Source: Ignavibacteriales bacterium
GTDB taxonomy: Bacteria; Bacteroidota; Ignavibacteria; Ignavibacteriales; SURF-24
Direction of reading: 5' to 3'
Length of the DNA stretch: 47,344 nucleotides
NCBI GenBank assembly: GCA_003599415.1
Contig: QZKB01000143.1
Coordinates: 1-47,344 of the forward strand
Shown in pieces: positions 16,547-27,400 of this stretch. How positions within the stretch are numbered: the stretch's first letter is position 1; every line of letters begins with the position of its first letter. The translations under genes and the position numbers were made by a program. The notes under the pieces were generated by a model that saw nothing but the letters and a program-made list of their open reading frames with translations, was not told where the DNA came from and did no database searches.

Positions 16547-19135
16547 TTATTTAGATAGGTATACAGATTCAATTTCAAAAACCGAATTATTTGAATTCTC
16601 TTTATCACACACAATCTGGATGAACTCAAGTTTATTCAATGAATCTTTAACATCCCTGGCAACATTTTTTTTATCCCAGGTTTTTGGTAAAAACTTTGGA
16701 TATGAATTCGGCAATATCAATGCTTCGGAAGGAATAAACTTTTCAATCGGTATTACTATTTTCTGCCAGGAATCCGATAATCTTACTTCATAGCTATAGC
16801 AATCAGCATCTGAAGTAACCAAATTTATTTTTAATGCTGCAGTTGAATTGTTAACTGACCTGCAATTAATGATAATATTTTTATAAACACCGTTAGAATA
16901 TTTAATCGCATTTTCAAGTTTTGAAAGATTATTTTGAATTGCAAACGGTGTAGTCTGATTCTCTGAAAATTTAATATCCGCTTGTAAGATATCATTCATT
17001 AATTCAGTGCTATGTTTATATTCAATATTGTATTTAAGATTCTCAGAATAAAAAGGAAATATTAAATCTTTCCTGTCTCGTACAGGATCAAAAAGTTTTA
17101 CGGGAGATTCTTTGCTAAGTACGTCAATTGTCCAGAATTGTTCTTTTGGAAAGTCCCAATTATCCGGCGAAGATTTTATTCCTCCCGGAAAAGTAATAAA
17201 ATCATTTCCATCATCGATGGTAATACAATATTCAAGTTTGCCTGATGATACAATTCCGGATTGCTTATTCAGAATATATTTAAACCCATCAGCCTTTTCC
17301 AATTTGTGTTTTTCAAATCCGCGCCAGTTAAGTCTTCTAATGAACAGGTAAGCATCTTTTATTTTTTTATCTGTTGCAATCTGGAACTCCAGATTCAAAG
17401 GACTATCTTCAATTAAAAATTCTTTTGAATTGTTAACCACATTAATTTCTTCATTAAGATTTTTGGGAAGATAAAGTCCATCGAGAAATTTTTCTTTCTT
17501 ATGTGTGTACTTTTTAACAGCCTTTGCTTCTACTTTATTATTTACAAGCAGATAAATACCTGGTTTTATTTTAATATCATTCTGAAGCGTAACCGGTTTA
17601 AATTGATTTCCCGAGTTTATAGTTATAACTTTATAATTGTTACCAAGATCAGGCAGATCAATTTTCATCTGTTTTTCATTCCAAAATAGCTTAGATACTT
17701 CTCTTTCTAAACTAACAGAAGCAAACGGATCACGAATCCAGCAGGCATCCGGATACACTTCAAGCCGCCAGATTCCATCATCTTGTTTATCGAGAAAGTA
17801 TGATCCGGTACCATCGTATTTTACAATAGGAGAATTGCCAACCCCGGCTACATGCTTTAATTGCTTTACATCTGCAGGAATAGTGTTGGTTGAATTAGAA
17901 TAATAAAATTCATCACCTGAATTCATTTCGCTCAGATCTTCTGCGTAGCTAACATGGAAATTATCAAATACATTATTTGCCGGATAGCTGCCATAAGATT
18001 TATTTCTTTCAATTTTATTAAATACTTTACCAGCTATCATCAGGCTTATTGCTTTTGATGGCGTATAAAGCAAATTCAAATAATGAGTGGGATATTCAGT
18101 ATTGCTCCATGCAATCTGAACCGGGTCATAGCTGAACATTGCCGCAAACTGCATCCCGGCTTCTCTGTAACTTCTTGCCATTGCAGGATACATAAAACTA
18201 CCGCCAACATCTGCAGCATCAAACTCGTAAACTAATTTAGTTTTTTTATTAAACTCACGGACATTCTCAGAAGGAATTTTGTACTCATTTACATTCACAA
18301 GATAATTCCCTTTAAGCATTTTATTATGAACCAAACCGGTCGGATACCATTGAAATGTAATTCCTTCTGCTTTGGATTTTGTTACAGCGTTTGCCTGCTC
18401 GTCATTCCAGTTTTCACTAATGTTATAAAAGATTGGTTTATTAAACCCGGCATTTCGCATTACATCATACATCTCATTTATATACTCAGTTACTCCTGAA
18501 GTGTCTTTCGGGTGGAATGGTTCATTGATAATTTCCATAGCGATGATATCAGGATCATCTTTATATAAATGTTTGCTGAATTTATTTCTATGATTCAGAA
18601 ATTGCTTTAGGTAATTTCTTTCTGCTTCTTTTGCTAGAGAATTTGTAACCAATTCAATCTTGGAATACTTTTGTGAAAAACCCGGGGTTTCGGGATCAGG
18701 TTCCGGCCATCCTGTTCCCCACCACGCAATTGGTGTAAGAATAATTTTAATTCCACTTTCAGAAAGTTTACTGAGCAGGTAATCTAAAAGTTCAAGGTGT
18801 TCATTCTCCAAAAGATTTCCATCTCTGTCAGAAATTTCTCTATCCCATACGTGAACACGAAATGCATTTAAACCAAGACGAACCATATGGGAAACATCGA
18901 GATCAATTGCCTGCTTTAACGAAAGATTTAATTTTTTATGTGCACGATAAGAATAAGCAAACGGTACAGTATAATTCACGCCGAATAAAGCTACTTCTTC
19001 ATTGCTTCCTTTCCAGCGCATAACCCCGGACATATCAATGAATACATCCTGATTCTTACTTTTTTCCTGCGCAAATATTTGCAGCGCTGTTACAAAAATA
19101 AAAAGAAGAAATAGTTTCCCTGATTTCATAATCAT
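16547..19135 (-). CDS. Secreted clan GH-A glycoside hydrolase, candidate beta-galactosidase
   Basis: The 862-residue protein has a signal peptide (to ~22, FVTALQIFAQ) and a (beta/alpha)8 catalytic domain of clan GH-A (~35-370). The acid/base is E205 in MEIINEPFHP and the nucleophile is E304 in LVYEFDAADVGG; an Asn precedes the acid/base as the clan requires. HMVRLGLNAFRVHVWD and ILTPIAWWGTGWPEP are further barrel motifs. A middle beta-rich region follows, and a C-terminal jelly-roll-like part (~690-862, ending VFEIESVYLSK) may bind carbohydrate. It lacks a NYPNPFNP sorting domain, so it may stay periplasmic. It overlaps the GH53 gene by 4 bp (ATGA), which suggests it processes galacto-oligosaccharides from the galactanase. 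It could be GH5- or GH147-like; the exact family cannot be fixed without a profile search. Confidence 0.88.
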   Translation of the reverse strand: MIMKSGKLFLLFIFVTALQIFAQEKSKNQDVFIDMSGVMRWKGSNEEVALFGVNYTVPFAYSYRAHKKLNLSLKQAIDLDVSHMVRLGLNAFRVHVWDREISDRDGNLLENEHLELLDYLLSKLSESGIKIILTPIAWWGTGWPEPDPETPGFSQKYSKIELVTNSLAKEAERNYLKQFLNHRNKFSKHLYKDDPDIIAMEIINEPFHPKDTSGVTEYINEMYDVMRNAGFNKPIFYNISENWNDEQANAVTKSKAEGITFQWYPTGLVHNKMLKGNYLVNVNEYKIPSENVREFNKKTKLVYEFDAADVGGSFMYPAMARSYREAGMQFAAMFSYDPVQIAWSNTEYPTHYLNLLYTPSKAISLMIAGKVFNKIERNKSYGSYPANNVFDNFHVSYAEDLSEMNSGDEFYYSNSTNTIPADVKQLKHVAGVGNSPIVKYDGTGSYFLDKQDDGIWRLEVYPDACWIRDPFASVSLEREVSKLFWNEKQMKIDLPDLGNNYKVITINSGNQFKPVTLQNDIKIKPGIYLLVNNKVEAKAVKKYTHKKEKFLDGLYLPKNLNEEINVVNNSKEFLIEDSPLNLEFQIATDKKIKDAYLFIRRLNWRGFEKHKLEKADGFKYILNKQSGIVSSGKLEYCITIDDGNDFITFPGGIKSSPDNWDFPKEQFWTIDVLSKESPVKLFDPVRDRKDLIFPFYSENLKYNIEYKHSTELMNDILQADIKFSENQTTPFAIQNNLSKLENAIKYSNGVYKNIIINCRSVNNSTAALKINLVTSDADCYSYEVRLSDSWQKIVIPIEKFIPSEALILPNSYPKFLPKTWDKKNVARDVKDSLNKLEFIQIVCDKENSNNSVFEIESVYLSK

Positions 19136-21333
19136 TTCATCAGAATTAGTTTAATTGATTTGTTCATTCCTCCTGCATCAATTCTTGCGATATAAATTCC
19201 CGAGGTTATGTCATCGGCATTCCAGGTAACAGAATGTAAACCCGGTTTCTTTATACCGGATTCTAATGTACGAACAAGTTCGCCCAGACTATTATAAATC
19301 TTCAGGGTAACGAAACTCTCTTCAGAAATTGAAAAACTAATTGATGTAACCGGGTTAAATGGATTCGGATAATTCTGGTACAAATCGAATTCATACGAAT
19401 GCAAATTATCTATGTCATCAATACTTGTAACTGTTTTCCTTTCGTTAAAAAATTTCCATACTAACGTTGTATCTCTGTATGGTAAATTAAAATAACGGTC
19501 TTCAATTCCAGATTCCCAGCCACCGAACGAACTGTTTTCAATAAAGAATTTATATTTAATCTGAGTGCCTTCGGCAATTTTGTTTTTGGGAAAGTACGCA
19601 ACCCCTGACCAGAATGAATTTGTTGCCACACTATTTTCTTCTTTTGTTAAAATGAGTTTACTCTCATTCCATGAAAGTACACCTGCTGAATTAATATCAT
19701 CACCTCTTACTGTAAGCGGACCGTTTACATCCGGATTAAACAAACCGGCTTCTATCAAATCTGCAATATTCACTCTGAACAATATTGCAACGGAATCTTC
19801 TTTAGAAATTAATGGCGAATAATACTGCTGAACATAATTCCCTGTCGAGTTATAAAATTGTAACTGAAGTGTAGTATCATTATTGCCAACATACAACAGA
19901 CGAGCATTTAGAGTACTACTATTGAATGGAATAATTGGTCCCTCCCAGCCTAAACGTAAAAAAGTTGCTTTGCTTTTTGTGTGACCTGTCCAGATTTTAT
20001 AATTGAGCATATCACCTGGATACATCTGAAATTCATGCTCCCAGTAATCACCACCAATATTCTTTAATATTAATGTTGAAGTTGCATCCCAGGTAACAGA
20101 TTCTCCGCTTGGTAAAAGGCTTGAACTTATTCCTGTTACTTCTCCTCTCACCTGAACGACTCCGGTTGCTTTAAGGGTATCATAATTGGTAGCTGTATTT
20201 ACTCTAAGTTTCACTTTAACAGTTTTAAGACTGTCAATATTTCTGAATGCATTAATTGATTCGAGAGCTTCATTATTAAAATCGAAGACGGTTAAATTTT
20301 CCCATGGTGAGCCAAGAGGCGGAACGGAAATATATGCCGGCTCCCAGTAGAAAAATCCAACACCTTTTTTGCTGGGAGTCTGTTTAATTAATTTTATCAG
20401 GTTGAAAAGATAATCTTTCTGTCCTTTAACAGTTGCAGGGTAACCCTGAAGCAGCGTAGTGCCAGAACCAACAATATTTCCTATACCATCATTTTCATAT
20501 TGGGTAGTCCAGGGATAAGCGGTTTCTGCAACTACAATCTCTTTACCAAAACGAGTTGCAAGATCATTAAGATTTGTAGTTAGTTGAGATAATGTCCCAT
20601 GCCACCATGGATAATAAGATAAACCGATGACATCAAAATCAACTTGCTGAGAGATAAGCCTGTTATAAAAATAAACTGATCCGCTGTTATCGCCTCCCCT
20701 GTCAATGTGAATCATAATTTTAACAGGTGTAGTATCCGCTGCATCTTTAACTCCACTAATTCCTGCTTTAACAAGCCCGGCAAATTTTTCTAATTGTACA
20801 GTCTGATCGCCTGCATTGTAAAGTTTTCCATCCGGCCATAGCATGCCGCCGGTAATTTCATTGCCAACCTGTACCATATCAGGAATTTTATTTTGATTTT
20901 TTAATGCAGCAATAACTTCTTTTGTATAAGAATAAACGCTGTCCTTCAGAACATCGAATGAAAGATTTGTCCAGGCTGCCGGTTTAGTCTGTTTACCGGG
21001 ATCAGCCCAGGTATCGGAATAATGAAAGTCCAATAGAAACTTCAATCCTTTTTCTTTTATCCTTTTCGCATAGTCAAGCGTTTCCTTTAATCCGCAGTAA
21101 CCGTTAGCCGGTGTGTGCCAGATGCGAAGACGAATATAATTAACTCCGTTTTCTTTGAAGATATCCAATGCATCTTTAGCCACACCATTCACAGTATATT
21201 TACCACCAAGGTCTTCAATCTGAGGAGTGAATGAAATATCCACTCCTCTTATAAATTCGCTGCCGGTTGTCTGGTTAAAATTAATTCCGGCTGTAAAAAA
21301 AATAAAAGCAAAAAGAATTTTTAGTCTTATCAT
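19132..21333 (-). CDS. GH53 endo-beta-1,4-galactanase with C-terminal modules and T9SS domain
   Basis: The 733-residue protein has a signal peptide and an N-terminal GH53 domain (~25-365): FIRGVDISFTPQIEDLGG, NYIRLRIWHTPANGYCGL and LLDFHYSDTWADPGKQ. The acid/base is E159 in VQVGNEITGGMLWPDG and the nucleophile is E270 in IVVAETAYPW. GH53 enzymes cut beta-1,4-galactan, the side chain of type I arabinogalactan and rhamnogalacturonan I. Residues ~375-640 hold two beta-sandwich modules (VKVKLRVNTATNYDTLKATG ... VGNNDTTLQLQFYN; ILFRVNIADLIEAGLFNPDV ... WSGVAYFPKNK) paralogous to the neighbouring gene at 21330, likely carbohydrate-binding. The end is a canonical T9SS domain (LYQNYPNPFNPVTSISFSIS ... 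KSIKLILMK), so the enzyme should be surface-exposed. It overlaps both neighbours by 4 bp (ATGA). Confidence 0.95.
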   Translation of the reverse strand: MIRLKILFAFIFFTAGINFNQTTGSEFIRGVDISFTPQIEDLGGKYTVNGVAKDALDIFKENGVNYIRLRIWHTPANGYCGLKETLDYAKRIKEKGLKFLLDFHYSDTWADPGKQTKPAAWTNLSFDVLKDSVYSYTKEVIAALKNQNKIPDMVQVGNEITGGMLWPDGKLYNAGDQTVQLEKFAGLVKAGISGVKDAADTTPVKIMIHIDRGGDNSGSVYFYNRLISQQVDFDVIGLSYYPWWHGTLSQLTTNLNDLATRFGKEIVVAETAYPWTTQYENDGIGNIVGSGTTLLQGYPATVKGQKDYLFNLIKLIKQTPSKKGVGFFYWEPAYISVPPLGSPWENLTVFDFNNEALESINAFRNIDSLKTVKVKLRVNTATNYDTLKATGVVQVRGEVTGISSSLLPSGESVTWDATSTLILKNIGGDYWEHEFQMYPGDMLNYKIWTGHTKSKATFLRLGWEGPIIPFNSSTLNARLLYVGNNDTTLQLQFYNSTGNYVQQYYSPLISKEDSVAILFRVNIADLIEAGLFNPDVNGPLTVRGDDINSAGVLSWNESKLILTKEENSVATNSFWSGVAYFPKNKIAEGTQIKYKFFIENSSFGGWESGIEDRYFNLPYRDTTLVWKFFNERKTVTSIDDIDNLHSYEFDLYQNYPNPFNPVTSISFSISEESFVTLKIYNSLGELVRTLESGIKKPGLHSVTWNADDITSGIYIARIDAGGMNKSIKLILMK

Positions 21334-23378
21334 TTAATTAACGTCATTTTATTTGTCTGAATGAAATTTCCTGCCTGCATCCTAAGGAAATAAATTCCTG
21401 AGCTTAACCCATTCTGGTTTTGTGTATTCCAGTTAATGCTGTGTGTACCTGAATGTTTAAATTCATTTACAAGTGTTGTAACTTTATTCCCAATTACATC
21501 ATAAACTTCAAGTTTAACAACACCATCCTGCGGCACATTATATTTAATTATTGTAGATGGATTAAACGGGTTAGGATAATTCTGGAACAACTTATATGAT
21601 TTAACCACAGTGGATTCATCTCCAACTCCTGTTGGTGTATCAAGATCAGGAGGAGTTTCAACAATTAAATCAGATGGTTTCCAATCCATTAAAGGTAAAT
21701 CAAATGAAGCAGGCCATGTTACTGATCCATCCTGTGCTACGTTGGGATGAATGAACTGGTAATATCTTCTTCCATAAAGAACACCACCACCATTTGTTAT
21801 TGAAGCACCGGGAGCATTTGAATAAGTAATCCTGTAGCATAACTGGTAAAATGTAGGAGCAACTAAATCAATTGTACCGGTATAAATTCCGTCACCATCA
21901 TTATCCAATAATTCCAAACGGTTATCTGTCCCGTACATTGTCTTACCCTGAGTAATCGGAACAAACGATCCATCAAACTGAACGAAGACACTATCAGTAC
22001 CGGGTCTGAATAGTGGGTTGGTAGTATTGATAGCTACATCTGCGGCAGGTGCCATATTAATACTAAACTTAACTGAAATAGGAGTTTCAACTACACCTTT
22101 TGGAGGAATACTGTTGAAGAACTGCTGCTCTGCTCCAAAATCTCCGGGTAATATTTGTTCTGTATCGCCTGTGTAAGTATAAGTTCTGTTTCCGCCGCCT
22201 GTAACTCCCGGTTCTTCCCATCCATCGGTCAACATCAAGCCGGGAATATAATTTACATTGGTTGGACTAACCCTTGATGTATCCCAGGCAATGTAATATT
22301 TGTACTCAAGTATTTCCTCAGGATATTTTGAAAATGGTTCCAACAAATTCCATTCTTCAAGAGAAGTGTTATAAATTAACTTCAGCATAGTTGGTTCTGT
22401 TTCATAAACAAATCCTGAAGGTGGCCAGCCTTTAGCACCGGTAACTGCAATCCTGTCACCCAAAGCTTCATTAAATAAACCGGCTTTTTCAAGAGCATCA
22501 AGCTTCAATCTGAATAAAAGATTGGCATCTACTTTAGGACCTGAAGGTGGACGGTTATTAAAATATGTCCAATGAATAGTTGTATCTCCGGATGCAATCA
22601 AATTAGCTGACAATATAAAAGTTCTGTCTGCCGTGCTTTCCCAGCTATTTGGCTGGATAACAAATTTAAATTTTTGAGTGCCACCTGCTGTTACCGCTGA
22701 TTTTGCAACATAAGCAACACCTGACCAGAATGAACCGTTGTTTACGCTATGAGTTTCCCGTTCAAGTGTTTTTATAGTAACCCATGTTGGATCAGCGCCT
22801 AAAGGTAAACCACCTCTTACATCAACTAATTGGGAAGCCGGATCAAAATCTGCTCCTCCCATGTTAACCCTGAAATAAACAGCAATTGTATCCTGCTTTG
22901 GTGTGAATGGTCTCCAGTATTGCGCTAATGTACTTTCCCAGCCGTTGTAATATTGTAATGCAAGTGTAGTATCATTATTGCCGACAATTAATAACCTGTT
23001 ATTGCCTGAAGCTGCGCCGGCATTAATTGGTCCTTCCCAACCGCTCCAGTGAAAAGTTGGAGTTGAGAGATTAAAATAAGTTACGAACTTATATCTGATC
23101 TCATCACCCGGATAGGCTTTGAATGTTGCTTCCCAGTAATCTCCGCCAACATTTTTACATACGATTCCGGTTTTGTTATCCCATGTAATTCCAGGGATTG
23201 TTCCTTTCTTAGTTTCACCGCATAATAAAACGACGTGATTAGGTTTAAGAGTATCAAGACAAGTAGAAGTGTTAACTCTCATTTTAACATTTACTGTTTG
23301 CGCAATTGTTGTACCTGTTAAGTAAATAGTTATAAATGCTGCAAACAATAGCAATTTAAATAGTCCGGCATTTCTCAT
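21330..23378 (-). CDS. Secreted multi-module beta-sandwich protein, SusE/F-like role proposed
   Basis: The 682-residue protein starts at an ATG with AGGAG and has a signal peptide (to ~26). Four beta-sandwich modules follow: VNVKMRVNTSTCLDTLKPNH ... VGNNDTTLALQYYN (~28-150), IAVYFRVNMGGADFDPASQL ... WSGVAYVAKSA (~160-285), LLFRLKLDALEKAGLFNEAL (~290-430) and SVKFSINMAPAADVAINTTN (~440-580). The recurring 'FRVNM...VxVRG' pattern resembles starch-binding-type and SusE/SusF-like modules. A T9SS domain ends the protein (LFQNYPNPFNPSTIIKYNVP ... IQTNKMTLIK). The first two modules are paralogous to the non-catalytic half of the adjacent GH53 galactanase. No catalytic residues were recognised; a glycan-binding surface protein is the best reading, by inference. 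Confidence 0.88.
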   Translation of the reverse strand: MRNAGLFKLLLFAAFITIYLTGTTIAQTVNVKMRVNTSTCLDTLKPNHVVLLCGETKKGTIPGITWDNKTGIVCKNVGGDYWEATFKAYPGDEIRYKFVTYFNLSTPTFHWSGWEGPINAGAASGNNRLLIVGNNDTTLALQYYNGWESTLAQYWRPFTPKQDTIAVYFRVNMGGADFDPASQLVDVRGGLPLGADPTWVTIKTLERETHSVNNGSFWSGVAYVAKSAVTAGGTQKFKFVIQPNSWESTADRTFILSANLIASGDTTIHWTYFNNRPPSGPKVDANLLFRLKLDALEKAGLFNEALGDRIAVTGAKGWPPSGFVYETEPTMLKLIYNTSLEEWNLLEPFSKYPEEILEYKYYIAWDTSRVSPTNVNYIPGLMLTDGWEEPGVTGGGNRTYTYTGDTEQILPGDFGAEQQFFNSIPPKGVVETPISVKFSINMAPAADVAINTTNPLFRPGTDSVFVQFDGSFVPITQGKTMYGTDNRLELLDNDGDGIYTGTIDLVAPTFYQLCYRITYSNAPGASITNGGGVLYGRRYYQFIHPNVAQDGSVTWPASFDLPLMDWKPSDLIVETPPDLDTPTGVGDESTVVKSYKLFQNYPNPFNPSTIIKYNVPQDGVVKLEVYDVIGNKVTTLVNEFKHSGTHSINWNTQNQNGLSSGIYFLRMQAGNFIQTNKMTLIK

Positions 23379-23394
23379 ATGATTCTCCTGTTAT

Positions 23395-24432
23395 TTAAAA
23401 ATGTATTATTAAAGTAAATCTATTCGAATTTCTAAGATGAATAAACTGCTGGAACGAATAAGCAGCAGTTATTTTTACTCCGCTGAACAAATGAATCTCA
23501 TTAACATCGAAACCAAAAGTAAAAGCATTTTCATTTTCCTTTAGGAAGAGATCTTTATAACCACCTCTCAGTCTGAATGTTTCATTCAGCAGTGCAATCT
23601 CGGTTCCAACATTTACACTCTGGGAATTGTCATTCGGATTTATTCCATCTGCAGATAATGTTATGCGAGCAAAATCATTATTAATAATTTCACCGGAAAG
23701 GCCGATGCGCATTGTAAGCGGAAGATCAAATTCATCCGTATTTAATTTTCCAACAACACTCTGGTTATTTCCTTCCTGGTCGGGAGCAATATCAACTCGT
23801 ACATTCAGGTCTTCGCCAGTCATTTGCATTTTAGTGCCGAAGTTTGAAATGCTTGCACCAAGCCTTATTCCTGCAAATGGTGTTTCGTAGATTGTACCAA
23901 CATCAAATGCAATTCCTGAAGCAGAAGAATTATAAATTGTTTCTCTTATATATTTGAAAGTACCGCCGATGGAAAATTTATCTGTAAGATTACGGCCGTA
24001 TGAAAATCCCAAAGCTATACTTGAAGCAGTAAATGTTTCACCTGTTCCCATCGGAGATTCCGGAGTAGTAACATCCATCTCGTCTGTTTGCAGCATGGTT
24101 GCGCTAATTCCGATTGTACCAAAACTTTCAAACGGAAGTACGATGCCGACAAAGTCAAAATCAATTCCGGGAAGCCAGGGAGAATGATCAATCATCAATG
24201 CATTTGATTCCATCGTAGAAATAATTGATGGATTCCAGTAAAGGGCCGATGGATCTTTTGCCATCGATGCGAATGAACTGCCCATACCGGCAGCGCGCGC
24301 TCCGACCGGTATTCTTAAAAACGTTGCTGCTGCTGTTCCAACTTTTGTAACTCCTTCGGCAAAAATATTTCCGAATAAAAGAATTACAAGCAACACAATC
24401 TGCTTCACAATTTTTGGATTAAAGTTTTTCAT
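23395..24432 (-). CDS. PorV/PorQ-like (UPF0164) outer-membrane beta-barrel protein
   Basis: The protein is ~345 residues from the chosen ATG at 24432. This start gives a proper signal peptide (MKNFNPKIVKQIVLLVILLF...FAEG) and places the gene 13 bp after the upstream stop. A longer reading from 24519 would overlap the upstream gene and put a non-signal stretch in front. The mature N-terminus GTAAATFLRIPVGARAAGMG followed by SSFASMAKDPSALYWNPS is the hallmark of the PorV/UPF0164 family. FGTIGISATML, GFSYGRNLTDKFSIGGTFKYI and FTFGFDVNEIHLFSGVKI are barrel strands. PorV-type barrels collect T9SS cargo at the outer membrane, which fits the many T9SS proteins encoded around it. A dedicated partner for the operon's secreted proteins is a reasonable inference. 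Confidence 0.88.
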   Translation of the reverse strand: MKNFNPKIVKQIVLLVILLFGNIFAEGVTKVGTAAATFLRIPVGARAAGMGSSFASMAKDPSALYWNPSIISTMESNALMIDHSPWLPGIDFDFVGIVLPFESFGTIGISATMLQTDEMDVTTPESPMGTGETFTASSIALGFSYGRNLTDKFSIGGTFKYIRETIYNSSASGIAFDVGTIYETPFAGIRLGASISNFGTKMQMTGEDLNVRVDIAPDQEGNNQSVVGKLNTDEFDLPLTMRIGLSGEIINNDFARITLSADGINPNDNSQSVNVGTEIALLNETFRLRGGYKDLFLKENENAFTFGFDVNEIHLFSGVKITAAYSFQQFIHLRNSNRFTLIIHF

Positions 24433-24445
24433 ATTATTAAAATCT

Positions 24446-27400
24446 CTATTTGATAATTGCGAATGTTCCTGACTTTTCACCAACACCAGGCGCATCAACA
24501 TGATAGACATAAATGCCATAAGCTATTTCAAATTTTTCATCACTTAATACATCCCATATTTCAGTACCGTTTTCCAAAGGATTGTCGTGCTCAATCTTTT
24601 TCACAAGTGCACCGCTTACATTAAAAATTCTTATTGTGCATTTTGCGGGAAGATTAATAAAATGAATTTCGCGCGGTCCTCTTCCACTTGTGTAAGTATT
24701 ACGCGGCTCCCATGTTTCCGCAGCGATATAAGGATTTGGTACAACCCGAATCTTACTTAAATCATCTTTTGCTTTAGATTCCGATATAGATGCTTTTTTC
24801 ATTTTGATATGGTAAGTATCATATGAAAGGAATGGCTTGTTCAGATATATAGTTGCAGTGTCGCCAAGAGCAGGATTTCTTTTTCCTTTAAGATTAAGAT
24901 TAAACTGCCAGGTGAATTTTTTCTTACCGGTCTGGTCATTTTCTATAAAATAAATTGCGTCTGTTTTACCTGTAGAATCGATGCTTAGTTTTCCGTCTGA
25001 GCCGCTTGTTTCACTAAACACAAACTGAACATCTTTATTCTGTGTAGTGTTCACCACCTTGAAGTTTACACTTGTTGCCGGAAATTTTTTACCGAACAAT
25101 GAAGTATCTTTCGATGTCGCAATTCCAACATCACCAAAAATAATTTTGTAATCGCTCGGATTCTGGTAACCCTTAATTGTTAAGTAAGTAAATACATCAA
25201 AGTTGAATCCGTAAGTAGTATTATTATTCCACCTTGTTCTTGCGTTATTAATTGAAATTGATTCTACATTTTCAAGATTTAACCTGAATCCGTCCGTTAA
25301 TGAAATTTCATCTCCTGCTAAAACTCTTGTATCATCTTCTAATATAATTTTATCAGCGGTTGTATCTTTCATTGTAAATGATACAGTTTTGAAAACATCC
25401 TTACCTTCCGATTTGTAAACTGTGTCTTTAAATGAAATTTTATATACGTGACCATTCTTTATGTAATCAGGATCTATTACAGAAATTCCAATTGACCCGC
25501 TTGCTCCACCGGTTGAATGTTCTAAAGATTCAACTTCTGCCGGTAAATATCCTGCTGCACTTTCGCTTGGCCTTACAAGAGCAACGTTCTTGCCATAAGA
25601 GATTGTACCATCAGTAGAAACACTAACCCGTATTGGCGTTTCTGAAGGGGCAAACTTTGCAGCTTCGTAGCCAAAATCATATGCGGTTACGGCATAAAAA
25701 TATCTTTGCCCGTTTATAACATCAGTATCAACATATTCATGTTTAAGCCCGGTATCATTTCCAAGATCAAATTTAACTCCTTTAATATCAATTGGATGAA
25801 GTGCCATTATGCCGTCGTTCAAATCGAATTGGGCAACAGGCAGCATTAATGTAGTTACACCGTAAGCATCAGTAATTGTTTTCGAATCAAGGAAAGCAGC
25901 ATCAGTTGATCTGTAAATTCTGTATCCTTCAAAATCTTTTCCTTCACCGCCAATCTTGTTTATATATCTATCAAAGGAACCTTCGGCTACATCATCCCAG
26001 TACAAAGTAACTTTTCCATCGCCTGGTACAGCTTTTAAAGTAACCTGTAAAGGCGCCTGGGCAAACTGGTAATCGGCATTGTAAGCTTTCGCAGCTTCAG
26101 ATTGTTTATCAATTACACTCGTAATATCCGCATCCTTGGTTGTATTACCACCGCCAATAGCAACTGATATCGCCATCCTTTGTCTTTGACCCGGAAGCAA
26201 TGGGAAATAACCTGATGAAACATAGGTTTGGTATTCACCTACTTTTCTAACAAGATTTATTTTACCTGGAATCATCAGCAAATCCCAGAGACCTTTATCC
26301 GGAGTAGTATTAAAACTTATTATACCATCCTGAATCTGGAATGCGCTTGTAATTCCAATTGCATCAGTTTCGCCGACATCTGTCTTATCAATACTTGGTT
26401 CGCCCGGGAATTCAGTTCCTGCACCACTTGATGGAACGCCGTCACTTTCACCTTCATCACCTGTACCTCGCACACCATCCAAACCATTATCATCAAGAAA
26501 GGAATCCCAATCATTATCATTATCGAAACCATCATCACGGGATTCATCAATCATTGGAGCAACATTCTGGTAATTCCAGTCTGCATCACTACCCGCAGTC
26601 AGGAATCCACGTTTGATTGTATCGCCCGCTGCGAAGGACAAATAATTTATATACCGAACAGGATTTGTTGTTTGTGTAATTTCATTAATATGGTAAAGAT
26701 GAAGCGATTCTTTCTCATCAATCAAACCGTCAAGGTCTTCATCAAATCCGTTTGCTAATGTATCTTCTTTAAGTGAAACACCGTTTGTAGGAAGCAGATA
26801 TTCTTTACCAAGACTTTTTACTATTCCACCTCCTACGGGATAAGCTGCAATTACCCTGTTATAAGTCTGAGGTTCTATCAAAACAATTTTATCTCCCGGT
26901 AAAATTGTTCTTGCAGAAAAATCATTTTGAACAAAATGAGGAATCACTGTATCAGGATTAACTGTTATCATTCCCAATACTGAAGAGTTTTCATCTGAAT
27001 CGGCATCACCATCATCATCAATTCCATTTACTTGGTTACCAGGAGTTTCAAGATATTTTAATGATGCAACTCCAACAGGTGAAGTGCCGAAAGCTTCTGC
27101 ACCAATTCTGTTCGCATCTGTTAGAAATGTTGTTGCAGTCTGAAGGTCAACATAAGGATAATCATCTGGATCATCTCCACCGACCCAATCAGCAACGAAC
27201 ATAACAAAAGAAGTTTTATCTAAAGACTTTGTTCCGTCATTTTTAATATCGTGAATTGAGAACACAACATCATTAATAAGAATATGAGACCAGGCAAGGG
27301 TTCTTACATCCATTATAAGTCCAAGACCACCTCTTGATAAATCAGTTGTATCCGGTGTATAAGGAATGCGTTTGTAAAGATCATCTGAAGTTACATAATA

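Noticed and set aside
24433..24519. N-terminal extension of the PorV-like protein
   Set aside because: It overlaps the upstream gene, starts with a non-signal stretch and would bury the signal peptide that begins at ATG 24432.
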